Positions 8,164 to 16,353 of a stretch of DNA of 44,351 bases are shown here, piece by piece (position 1 is the stretch's first letter; every line of letters begins with the position of its first letter). The notes beneath the pieces are model-generated. The model was not told the origin of the DNA, did no database searches, and worked only from the letters and a program-made list of their open reading frames with translations. This DNA comes from an uncultured Bacteroidia bacterium (lineage in GTDB: Bacteria > Bacteroidota > Bacteroidia > Bacteroidales > Prolixibacteraceae): NCBI GenBank assembly GCA_903850335.1, contig CAINLJ010000254.1:1-44351 (forward strand), read 5' to 3'. A program made the position numbers and the translations under genes.

Positions 8164-9498
8164 TCAGGTATGTTTCAATATAGCTTCTCCATATTTAGTT
8201 GAGATGTCAATTCCAATCTTCTTCAGAAACTGAGTCGGGAGCTCACCACCGGCAAAAATAAAGACTAAATCATTTGGTAACTTATTCGATTCCTTTTCAT
8301 CACCTTTTGAGTAGACAATTGAATCTGATTCAATGGATATGACATTTGATCGGAAAATAACGTTGATTTGATTGTTCTTTATTGCATTATTAATTGCAAT
8401 TGCATTTTTCGGCTTAAGACGACTAAACGAATCGCTTCGGTAGGAGAGTGTAACCTCGTTTTGGTTATTCAATAAAAGTGCGGATTCAATAGCTGAATCT
8501 CCTCCTCCAACGATTAATATTTTTTTGTTTGTAATAAGCTCTGGTTCCAGAAGCCGATAGGCTACCTTTTCTGTATTTTCTCCCGGAACATTTAATTTTC
8601 GCGGAGTTCCCCTTCTCCCAATAGCTAATAATACATTTCTCGAAGTATGTGTCTCACCCTGACTTGTTTGAACGTTAAAAGACCCATTCTCCGAGGTAAT
8701 AGCCTCAACTCTGGTATTCTCCAGTATGCTAATTTCATACTTTGCGATTACTTTATGCCAAAGTTCCAGTAATTGATTTTTTGAAGTTTCATGAAGTTTG
8801 ACCTTCCCATACAGAGGCAAATCCATGGGTGACGTCATTACTATTTTCGCTCTTGGAAAAGTAAAAACGGTTCCCCCCAACGTATCCTGTTCCAATGTTA
8901 GAACTTTAAGATTGTGTTTCTTTGCTGCGAGTGTAGCAGATATACCAGCCGGACCTGCACCGACAACAATCAAATCATAAGTTGCCGGAACCTTACTATT
9001 CAGGGATTTAATAATGTTTTCTACCGCTTCATTACCTTGCTTTACAGCGTTTTTGATTAATCCCATTCCTCCCAATTCTCCGGCAATGAAAATTCCGGGC
9101 ACATTAGTCTCAAAATTCGGGTTGATGTGTGGTAAGTCCACACCTCTTTTCTCTGTACCTATATATAAGGATATTGCCTCGACCGGACAGGCGCGAAAAC
9201 AGGCACCGTGTCCTACACAGTGAGAGGCATTAATAATCGTTGCACGACCATTTCTAATCCCTAATATATCATGTTCAGGACAGGCGTCAATACAGGCTCC
9301 ACTCTTAATACATCTAAAGGGATCGACAACAGGATATAATGAAACCGGCTCATGTAATCCATCTTCTTTGGCTAACAAAATCTTTTCATCAACTATTTTA
9401 GATTCCTTGATTTGTTTTCGAATATAAATAGTTAGAATCCCGGCAGTAAGCAAGGCACCTAACCCATAAATGATTATTTGTTCCAATATTATATTCAT
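8164..9498 (-). CDS. Membrane-anchored ferredoxin/FAD-NAD(P) oxidoreductase
   Basis: 444 residues. An N-terminal transmembrane helix (about 7-25) is followed by a two-cluster ferredoxin domain (about 55-115) and a thioredoxin-reductase-like flavoprotein domain. The latter has an FAD-binding GAGPAG near residue 180 and an NAD(P)-binding GGGDSA around residue 330. Both ferredoxin motifs lack the usual second cysteine: CIKSGACIDACP has Ser and CVGHGACFRACP has His there. From memory this pattern is typical of the wider family, so it need not mean loss of the clusters. It probably moves electrons between NAD(P)H and the membrane or cytochrome chain. The stop of the cytochrome b-like gene lies 4 nt upstream, so the two proteins probably work as a pair. 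The direction of electron flow and the true partner are not visible. Confidence 0.88.
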   Translation of the reverse strand: MNIILEQIIIYGLGALLTAGILTIYIRKQIKESKIVDEKILLAKEDGLHEPVSLYPVVDPFRCIKSGACIDACPEHDILGIRNGRATIINASHCVGHGACFRACPVEAISLYIGTEKRGVDLPHINPNFETNVPGIFIAGELGGMGLIKNAVKQGNEAVENIIKSLNSKVPATYDLIVVGAGPAGISATLAAKKHNLKVLTLEQDTLGGTVFTFPRAKIVMTSPMDLPLYGKVKLHETSKNQLLELWHKVIAKYEISILENTRVEAITSENGSFNVQTSQGETHTSRNVLLAIGRRGTPRKLNVPGENTEKVAYRLLEPELITNKKILIVGGGDSAIESALLLNNQNEVTLSYRSDSFSRLKPKNAIAINNAIKNNQINVIFRSNVISIESDSIVYSKGDEKESNKLPNDLVFIFAGGELPTQFLKKIGIDISTKYGEAILKHT

Positions 9499-9502
9499 CT
9501 AT

Positions 9503-10288
9503 TTAAAATATCCATTTATAACCCATAACCAGTACTACCACAACATGTATTATCATCACAATCAACATTATTAATGCAAATGGTAAATGGGCAACATGCC
9601 AGTATTTGAATATATTTTGCATGAATTCCAGACGTTCTATTCGCTTTATCAATTTTTGTTGACTCTTGATAAGGTTTTTAACATTCTTTAATTCAGATGA
9701 GGAAAGATTCAATTCCTTTAATTTTGCATTAATCTGTATCGAACTTCCGGATTCTAATTCAGATAAGTCAATATTATACTTATCCATAAATGTTATAACC
9801 AGATCATCCTTCATTTCCTGAACCTCACGTAAACTTAACATCCGGCCCTCAATACTATGGGGGATTTGCAAATAAATAAATCTTCCCGCAACACCGCTCA
9901 AAACAACAGCGACAAGACTCCAGAAACTTAGAGAAACTATTCCGCCAAACTTAAAGGAGGTATGATATAATATAAAAACAGGTCCTAATGCACATAAAAA
10001 AATGTGAAATTCTAACCAGTATTTGAGTAATCCGACCCTTGAAAAAGCTTTCATTCGTTTTCGGATCATATAGGAAAATACCCCTATTGTTACTAGTAAT
10101 GAGCCAATAATTCCTAAACCATGACCAAGAAAACCACTTGGTTTTAAATTTGCATAATCCGGATGGAAAAAACGTTCCTCTATAGGAAGCCTATAATATG
10201 AATAGCCATATATTCCTAATCCAATAAGAGCAATTATAACCGCCAATGTATAGATCCACAAATATATCCGGTGTACAGTCCGTGTCAT
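9503..10288 (-). CDS. Cytochrome b-like five-helix membrane protein
   Basis: 261 residues with five predicted transmembrane segments (about 8-30, 52-73, 92-110, 117-140, 232-256). A charged helical stretch (about 145-228) lies between the fourth and fifth. Histidines in or next to the helices (H56, H95, H109, H231, H234, H248) could ligate b-type haems, and the segment SGVAGRFIYLQIP follows the fourth helix. It is the first gene of the minus-strand locus, 4 nt ahead of the ferredoxin/FAD oxidoreductase. I infer a membrane electron carrier, possibly a quinol:cytochrome oxidoreductase subunit feeding the multihaem proteins. It is not a standard NapC/NrfH-type quinol dehydrogenase, as there is no CxxCH. 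Family assignment is by topology and histidine pattern only. Confidence 0.72.
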   Translation of the reverse strand: MTRTVHRIYLWIYTLAVIIALIGLGIYGYSYYRLPIEERFFHPDYANLKPSGFLGHGLGIIGSLLVTIGVFSYMIRKRMKAFSRVGLLKYWLEFHIFLCALGPVFILYHTSFKFGGIVSLSFWSLVAVVLSGVAGRFIYLQIPHSIEGRMLSLREVQEMKDDLVITFMDKYNIDLSELESGSSIQINAKLKELNLSSSELKNVKNLIKSQQKLIKRIERLEFMQNIFKYWHVAHLPFALIMLIVMIIHVVVVLVMGYKWIF

Positions 10289-10616
10289 GTCACTAAATAG
10301 TTGATAAAAAATTATTCCTGAAAAGATTAATATTCATAGTAAAATATGGTCCGAACAAACCATTTAAACCTTTTAATTATTCATTGGTCGAATGTATAGA
10401 TTTATCTATGTAATTTTGTAGGGTGTAGTTCTGATTCTCGTAATTTATAATTATTCTTAATATTTTTTAATATTATTTACTTAAATAGTATTATAATATG
10501 TTAATATTCACATTTTGACAATACTGTACTTTAACACTTTAACAGCTTTATATAACTTGTTGAATTGATCATTTTTCCAACGGTAAGGAGTTTCTCATTA
10601 AAACTAATTTTAAAAG
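10289..10616. other. Divergent intergenic region between the cytochrome locus and the murein-peptide operon
   Basis: 328 nt, AT-rich, between two divergent genes, so promoters for both directions must lie here. On the plus strand TAATTTTG at 10411-10418 fits the -7 consensus, but its nearest TTG lies 24 nt upstream, which is too far for a convincing pair. A purine-rich AAGGAG sits at 10584-10589, 27 nt before the ATG at 10617, too far to act as its Shine-Dalgarno site. No gene or RNA is seen. Confidence 0.5.
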
Positions 10617-12074
10617 ATGTATCGACTCTATTTAATTATTTTGGTTTTCACGATCGTAATTGGTTGCACCGACAAGGCAAGAACTGAGCACCAGGTTGCA
10701 GATATCCAGGAAGCTTATGATAAGGGTAACCTCACAAACGCTACTAACTGGTCTCATGACCTGATATCGATGGGCAATGTTGATACACTTACTATAAATA
10801 AAGTCGGATTAATTTTGGACATGTGTAATCGAATTGAATCTGACTTTACCCTAACAGAGGCGGATGTAAATAAACTATTAAAAAGAGAGTATATTTCATA
10901 CACACAAGCCGAAAGAGATCAGTGGGAACGTAATAATTGGTTGGAATTTATGATTATTGACGGGACAAAACATTATTTTAAACGAGCTGTTTCAAATCTA
11001 AAGTTAATCCTTCAAAGCCGGATACGGCAGGTAAAACCAATCAATAATCCAGACCCTCAATCTGTTTTTTGTTTAAATCATTCCAGAATGGTCATTGAAA
11101 AGTCAAGGCAAAATAATCAACCTGTTCTGCCTGTTAAAATGAAACTCTCTTACAAAATAACCGTGAATGCAGATGCCGTTCCGGAAGGAGAAATTATCCG
11201 TTGCTGGCTTCCCTGGCCTCATGAAAATACTCAACGCCAAGAAAAAATAACCTTAATGAGAACGGTACCGACTGAAAATATCATTGCTCCTGATACCGTT
11301 TTACAGCGATCAATCTATCTGGAAAAGAAAAGTTCAAAAGGAAAACCTACAGTATTTGAATTACAGTTTGAATATGTATCTATGGCTCAATACTTTGATT
11401 TAAAAAAATCAAATATTTTACCTTATGACACCTCCCAGACGGTTTACAAAAAATATACGGCAGAACAATATCCTCAAATCCGATTTACAAAAGAGATCAA
11501 ATATTTATCAGATAGTATTATCCAGGGAGTTACAGAACCTGCAGAAAAGGTAAAGAGAATTTATTACTGGATCAATAATCACGTTATATGGACTGGAGCA
11601 CTCGAATATTCGATTATACCTTATATTGCCGGATATGTCCTAAAAAACAGGAGGGGAGACTGCGGTATGCAAACTTTACTTTTTATGTCGATGGCACGAT
11701 ATCAGCATATTCCTGTTAAGTGGCAGAGTGGTTGGATGATGCATCCGAATGAAGTTAACCTTCACGACTGGTGCGAAGTTTACTACAATGGCATTGGATG
11801 GGTTCCACTTGATATGTCTTTTAATCTGCAGAAATCTAATGATGTACGCGAAAGGGAATTTTACATAAGTGGAATAGATTCATACCGGCTAATAATTAAT
11901 GAGGGAATAGGAAGTCCATTGGTGCCACATAAGATTTTCCCGCGAAGTGAACCTTATGACTTTCAGCGTGGAGAAGTTGAATGGAAGAAGGGCAACCTAT
12001 ACTTTAATCAATGGGACTATAAAATGACTGTTTCTTATAATCAGACAAGTACAAACGATAAAAGTATATATTAA
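10617..12074 (+). CDS. Transglutaminase-like (papain-fold) lipoprotein
   Basis: 485 residues. The N-terminus is a lipoprotein signal with a lipobox ending IVIGC (Cys17). A helical region and a beta-rich domain (about 170-260) lead to a transglutaminase-like domain (about 300-405). The expected triad is visible: Cys349 in RRGDCGMQ, His383 in NLHDW and Asp399 in VPLDMSF. Such domains in bacteria act as cysteine peptidases or amidases. Downstream lie an NlpC/P60 peptidase and a dipeptide epimerase, which suggests a role on murein peptides, but the substrate is not shown by the sequence. Gaps to the next genes are 60 and 38 nt, compatible with one operon. It is probably anchored to the inner or outer membrane facing the periplasm. 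Confidence 0.87.
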   Translation: MYRLYLIILVFTIVIGCTDKARTEHQVADIQEAYDKGNLTNATNWSHDLISMGNVDTLTINKVGLILDMCNRIESDFTLTEADVNKLLKREYISYTQAERDQWERNNWLEFMIIDGTKHYFKRAVSNLKLILQSRIRQVKPINNPDPQSVFCLNHSRMVIEKSRQNNQPVLPVKMKLSYKITVNADAVPEGEIIRCWLPWPHENTQRQEKITLMRTVPTENIIAPDTVLQRSIYLEKKSSKGKPTVFELQFEYVSMAQYFDLKKSNILPYDTSQTVYKKYTAEQYPQIRFTKEIKYLSDSIIQGVTEPAEKVKRIYYWINNHVIWTGALEYSIIPYIAGYVLKNRRGDCGMQTLLFMSMARYQHIPVKWQSGWMMHPNEVNLHDWCEVYYNGIGWVPLDMSFNLQKSNDVREREFYISGIDSYRLIINEGIGSPLVPHKIFPRSEPYDFQRGEVEWKKGNLYFNQWDYKMTVSYNQTSTNDKSIY

Positions 12075-12134
12075 ACAGTTTTAATAATTACTATTTTTGT
12101 AAATACTTCTCAGGCACTTTAAAATGGTTCAATT

Positions 12135-13301
12135 ATGAAATATCTTTTGTCTTTCTCAATCGCAATATTCTTCATATTTATTAATTGCAAATCAAAATCG
12201 ATTGAACCATTACAGGCTGATATTGATGCGATTGTAAAACACTGGCTTCCTGATAAGAGAGTTGGAATCTGCAACTTTAATCTTGTTCCTACAAATAAAA
12301 GCGAAGTTGTGATAAAAGGTGAATCTCTTTACCCTGGTTCAAAGGCTGAGGTTTTGGATTTTCTCAGGGGAAAGGGTATTTCAATAATTGACAGCGTTGT
12401 AATTCTGCCGGATACCGTACGATTTGAGAAAAATTGGGGATTAGTCACGTTAAGTGTAGCAAATATGCGAACTAAACCTGCTCACTCTTCTGAAATGGTC
12501 TCCCAGGCAATAATGGGTACGCCGGTTCGAATTTTGAAAGAGATTGAGGGATGGACATTAATTCAGACTCCGGATCTCTATATTGGATGGACAAACAGGT
12601 CTGCCATCCACCCCATGACCCGATCCGATATCAATGAATGGCGGTCTTCTGAGAGACTAATCTATACAGGAACTGACGGAAGTATTAAAGGAGAAAACCC
12701 AGACAATACTATTATTAGTGATCTTGTGGCTGGTGCTCTGGTCGTAAAAAAGTCTGTTAGTTCTAAATTTGCAGTTATAGCTCTTCCTGACGGACGTACA
12801 GGGGTAATTCAGAAAGTTAACTGGACAGACTTCAATAAATGGAAGGATACTGTTTCTTTAAAAACTGACCTGATGATTTCTACAGGCAAAAAATTCATGG
12901 GTTTCCCTTACCTCTGGGGAGGTACATCATCAAAAGGGATGGATTGCAGCGGATTCGTCAAGACAGTATGTTTTTTAAATGGTGTAATCCTGGAACGTGA
13001 TGCTTCACAGCAGGTTAATCATGGTACAGAAGTAGATTTAAGTGGTGGTACGGGCAAGCTTATCAAAGGCGATCTCTTATTTTTTGGATCCAGACAACCA
13101 TACCGTGTAAACCATGTTGGACTATATATCGGAAATAGTGAAGTCCTTCATGAATCCGGAAGTGTACATATAAACAGCCTTGAAAAAGGAAAATCCAACT
13201 ATAACGAAGAGCTTGCATCAAATTTGGTTGCCGCAAGAAGAATTATTGGTAAATTTCCGGAAAAGGGGTATTGGCCATTAAAAAATCATAATTGGTATTA
13301 A
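12135..13301 (+). CDS. SH3-NlpC/P60 lipoprotein, murein-peptide endopeptidase (YkfC-like)
   Basis: 388 residues. The signal peptide ends at a possible lipobox Cys18 (FINC). One or two bacterial SH3-like domains (about 100-230) precede an NlpC/P60 cysteine peptidase domain (about 245-385). The catalytic residues can be placed as Cys271 in GMDCSGF, His327 in VNHVGLYIG and His339 in VLHESG. The layout (SH3 plus NlpC/P60, about 390 residues) matches gamma-D-glutamyl-L-diamino acid endopeptidases of the YkfC/dipeptidyl-peptidase VI group, which release L-Ala-D-Glu from murein peptides. The next gene encodes an L-Ala-D/L-Glu epimerase, its natural partner. Operon membership with both flanking genes is likely. 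Confidence 0.92.
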   Translation: MKYLLSFSIAIFFIFINCKSKSIEPLQADIDAIVKHWLPDKRVGICNFNLVPTNKSEVVIKGESLYPGSKAEVLDFLRGKGISIIDSVVILPDTVRFEKNWGLVTLSVANMRTKPAHSSEMVSQAIMGTPVRILKEIEGWTLIQTPDLYIGWTNRSAIHPMTRSDINEWRSSERLIYTGTDGSIKGENPDNTIISDLVAGALVVKKSVSSKFAVIALPDGRTGVIQKVNWTDFNKWKDTVSLKTDLMISTGKKFMGFPYLWGGTSSKGMDCSGFVKTVCFLNGVILERDASQQVNHGTEVDLSGGTGKLIKGDLLFFGSRQPYRVNHVGLYIGNSEVLHESGSVHINSLEKGKSNYNEELASNLVAARRIIGKFPEKGYWPLKNHNWY

Positions 13302-13339
13302 TTTTCTGAAAACTACTTAATAAAATAAATCTTCCAAAA

Positions 13340-14482
13340 ATGAGTGACAGGCGTAATTTCTTAAAAATTACTGGTCTAACTGCTGGTTCGATGCTTATAG
13401 GTGTGTCCGTTCCAGCATCTGAAAAAGTAGTTTATATCAATAGTAAAGCTGCTGGATTAGGATCGACAATGAAATTAAAATTTCGTCCTTACGAATTGCA
13501 GTTAAAACATGTCTTTACAATTGCAAATAATTCACGGACCACAACGCCGGTAATGCTTACTGAAATAGAATATGACGGAATTACGGGATATGGCGAGGCC
13601 AGTATGCCTCCTTATCTTGGAGAAAGTCATAAATCAGTGGCAGACTTTCTCTCAAAGGTTGATCTTACTATTTTTAAAGATCCTTTCCAAACAGAAGATA
13701 TCATATCCTATATTGATAGTATTGCCATTGGTAATTATGCGGCTAAGGCATCATTGGATATTGCGTTACATGATTTAACAGGCAAGTTGCTTCAGCAACC
13801 GTGGTTCAAATTGTGGGGCCTAAACTCTTCAAAGACACCAAACACAAGTTTTACAATTGGGATGGATACACCTGAAATCGTAAAGCAGAAAGTTCATGAA
13901 GCCGAAATATTTAAAATCCTGAAAGTTAAGCTTGGCAGAGATAATGACAAGGAGATGATCAGTACAATTCGTTCTGTGACCAACGTTCCAATCTGTGTGG
14001 ATGTAAATCAGGGTTGGAAGGATCGGGAGATGGCTCTTGATATGATTCATTGGCTTGCATTACAGGGAGTTGTCTTCATTGAACAACCTATGAGCAAACA
14101 TGCAGTAGAGGATATGGCATGGCTTACAGAAAAAAGCCCGCTGCCGGTCATGGCGGATGAGGCAGTACAAACTGTACACGATGTTCTGGCTGTCAACAAA
14201 GTTTATTCGGGCATAAATATTAAATTGATGAAATGCGGTGGTATGCGTAATGCATATAAAATGGCCTGCATGGCAAAAACAATGGGTATGAAGGTGATGA
14301 TCGGATGTATGACAGAAACTTCTTGTGCAATATCTGCAGCAGCCCAACTGTCGCCTTTGGCAGATTGGGCTGATTTAGATGGCAACTTATTGATTAATAA
14401 CGATATATATGATGGTGTAAAGATAGTGGATGGCAAAGTTACTCTTTCTGATTTACCTGGAATAGGAATTAGCCTAAGATAA
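13340..14482 (+). CDS. L-Ala-D/L-Glu epimerase-like dipeptide epimerase with Tat-type leader
   Basis: 380 residues of the enolase superfamily (MR/MLE). Catalytic-site residues of the dipeptide epimerase group can be placed: the KxK motif at 195-197, metal ligands Asp221 (CVDVNQGW), Glu248 (FIEQP) and Asp273 (MADEA), and Lys295 (INIKLMK). The N-terminus, DRRNFLKITGLTAGS, resembles a twin-arginine leader, which would place the enzyme in the periplasm or on the membrane. Characterised AE epimerases (YcjG, YkfB) are cytoplasmic, so this is unusual. The neighbouring NlpC/P60 lipoprotein would supply L-Ala-D-Glu. ATG at 13469 (MKLKFRP) would give a leaderless protein of the usual length, but the upstream coding sequence reads as a clean Tat signal, so I keep the longer start. 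Confidence 0.92.
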   Translation: MSDRRNFLKITGLTAGSMLIGVSVPASEKVVYINSKAAGLGSTMKLKFRPYELQLKHVFTIANNSRTTTPVMLTEIEYDGITGYGEASMPPYLGESHKSVADFLSKVDLTIFKDPFQTEDIISYIDSIAIGNYAAKASLDIALHDLTGKLLQQPWFKLWGLNSSKTPNTSFTIGMDTPEIVKQKVHEAEIFKILKVKLGRDNDKEMISTIRSVTNVPICVDVNQGWKDREMALDMIHWLALQGVVFIEQPMSKHAVEDMAWLTEKSPLPVMADEAVQTVHDVLAVNKVYSGINIKLMKCGGMRNAYKMACMAKTMGMKVMIGCMTETSCAISAAAQLSPLADWADLDGNLLINNDIYDGVKIVDGKVTLSDLPGIGISLR

Positions 14483-14500
14483 TTCAAGCTGAGAATTCCT

Positions 14501-15160
14501 TCAGTGTATATAGTCGGTTGGAGGAAAAGTTAAGTGTTTTAACGATTCGGGATCATTCTTAAGGCTTTTAGATGCTGCATTGTGTACAATCTCCATGAGT
14601 TTGAAAAGCTCTTTCATACTATTTTCATAACTATGGTTTCTTAGCTCTCTTTTTTCAATATAAGATATCAATGCATTATGCACCTCATTGAATTTTTCTG
14701 ATATTCTGCTAATCTCTTCTAATTTTGAATCAGGGCAATTAGCTGCTTTAAATGAACCTCTTCTTTCTGCAACAAGATTTGCTGTTCTTTCGAGAAACGA
14801 TTTTAATTCGAAATAATCCTGTGATACTTTTTCCATTTCGATATACCCAAATGATTCACATAATTCAGAATCATATGGAAATGACTTCTGAATATAGTAG
14901 CGAAACATTACAAAAAATGTCCTGATCTTCTCTTTCATTGCATCGAGTTCCAGACTAAACCTGCAGACTTCTGCATTATCATTCTCCGGTTCCATTGAAT
15001 GAGCCTGAACCTCATAAAAAAGCGCTTTAAATTTGTATATAAACCCTTTGTCCAGCTCTGAACTACTGTCCATAATGGCAGGGAGTTTTTCTTTCAAATG
15101 TTTTTTAAAATCAGAAGCAATTTTTAGAAGTTCGTGCTGTGGATAGGATGTAATATTCAT
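14501..15160 (-). CDS. Helical protein of unknown function
   Basis: 219 residues, no signal peptide or membrane segment, rich in Glu, Lys, Phe and Tyr and predicted mostly helical. I recognise no catalytic motif. It is convergent with the dipeptide epimerase (18 nt apart) and followed upstream by an unrelated TonB-type gene, so the neighbours do not suggest a role. Length, composition and an intact frame with a normal start favour a real gene. Confidence 0.72.
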   Translation of the reverse strand: MNITSYPQHELLKIASDFKKHLKEKLPAIMDSSSELDKGFIYKFKALFYEVQAHSMEPENDNAEVCRFSLELDAMKEKIRTFFVMFRYYIQKSFPYDSELCESFGYIEMEKVSQDYFELKSFLERTANLVAERRGSFKAANCPDSKLEEISRISEKFNEVHNALISYIEKRELRNHSYENSMKELFKLMEIVHNAASKSLKNDPESLKHLTFPPTDYIH

Positions 15161-15318
15161 ACTCTTAATTATAAGTTCCTATAAAGATAAGGTGAATTTG
15201 ATAGAATTATCTGTTTAAGAGCGAATATTTAGGATCATTTAACGGGTCTTAGCAATGTTTATGAATTGCTGAAATCAGGAAGGTTTTTTCTTTTGGACAG
15301 TAACTTGTATATCCTTTG

Positions 15319-16242
15319 TTACTGAAGAATAAAATGATAGGTTATTGTTCCTTTTTGGAATGCGGGTGCGTTTTGATCAGTATTAAAGCTGGCAGAGATT
15401 GCAGCTTTACGGGCAGCTTCAAGTAAATCAGGATCTACGGTATTCGATCCCCTTACACCTGGAAGTGCTTTCGTAACCTTTCCGTATTTATCAACGGTAA
15501 CTTCAACCACAACTACTCCTGCCTCGTTTCCTGGAAATGCAGGTTTTGGAAGTGACCTTGCACTCCGCCCGGAAAGACTGTAAGAAATTCCTTTCCCCTC
15601 ACCACCACCAAGTCCGTATTGATTAGCACCTGGAGTCCCATCAGGGCTGCCTTGGTTTCCACCTCCGTACGTATTGCCCTGGCTTGTACTTCTGGATCCG
15701 TTATCTGTTTTACCACCTCCGAAGGCATTTTTTGCCCTTGAATTGATGGCTCCTATTTTTTTCTCCTGTTCCTGCCGGATACGATTGTCTTCAGCTTCCT
15801 GTTTCTGCCTTTCGAGAGCTTCATCTCTCTCTTCCTTCTCCTTACGTGCTTTGATTTTCCGTTCTTCATCAAGTAAAAGCTGCTTTTCTTTTGCAATTTT
15901 TTTCTTTGCATTTGCAGCAATTGCAACTGTTTTTTCGTATTCCTGAGTCAGCAAATCTTCATCACCCTTATCCTGAACCTTTGTTGAAGGTCGTGGTTTG
16001 CTTACCGGATGTGATGCAGCTGCTTTTGCTTTTGTAGCTGAAACAACTTCTGATCCCATCGCAGCCGATGGCTCCTGAAGCCCAAGTCCAGTATTGGAAT
16101 TGCCAAAATCAACAAGATAACCTTCATCTTCCTTGGGCGGAACCGGCAGATTGATAACCATTAGCAAAAGGAAAAGGAATAAAGCGATGTGAAATAACAT
16201 CGTTGCAATGGCTCCTGATCTTTGACTGTTTGAATAATTCAT
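15319..16242 (-). CDS. TonB-family energy transducer
   Basis: 307 residues. One N-terminal membrane anchor (about 13-31) is followed by PVPPKEDEG, a long charged Lys/Glu coiled-coil-like region (about 95-170), a Gly/Ser/Asn-rich linker (about 170-225) and a C-terminal TonB-type domain. The latter is marked by KPAFPG, VVVEVTVDKYGKV, and a final FQKGTITYHFIL strand. TonB proteins carry the proton-motive force from ExbBD in the inner membrane to outer-membrane receptors. ExbB and ExbD are not in this window. The linker is more charged than the usual Pro-rich type, so a TolA-like role is an alternative. It lies 111 nt downstream of tamB. Confidence 0.85.
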   Translation of the reverse strand: MNYSNSQRSGAIATMLFHIALFLFLLLMVINLPVPPKEDEGYLVDFGNSNTGLGLQEPSAAMGSEVVSATKAKAAASHPVSKPRPSTKVQDKGDEDLLTQEYEKTVAIAANAKKKIAKEKQLLLDEERKIKARKEKEERDEALERQKQEAEDNRIRQEQEKKIGAINSRAKNAFGGGKTDNGSRSTSQGNTYGGGNQGSPDGTPGANQYGLGGGEGKGISYSLSGRSARSLPKPAFPGNEAGVVVVEVTVDKYGKVTKALPGVRGSNTVDPDLLEAARKAAISASFNTDQNAPAFQKGTITYHFILQ

Positions 16243-16353
16243 TACAAATTAAAATGGTTAATCCTTTCTTTCCTATTTCAAATTAATCGTCCTCAATTCA
16301 CGGGCCGTATACTGAAAATGAAATTTCAAACTTTGCCCTCACGACAAAAATAG

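Noticed and set aside
10384-10418. Promoter for the transglutaminase gene with TAATTTTG at -7
   Set aside because: The nearest TTG is 24 nt upstream, outside the normal spacer, and AT-rich sequence makes such boxes common.
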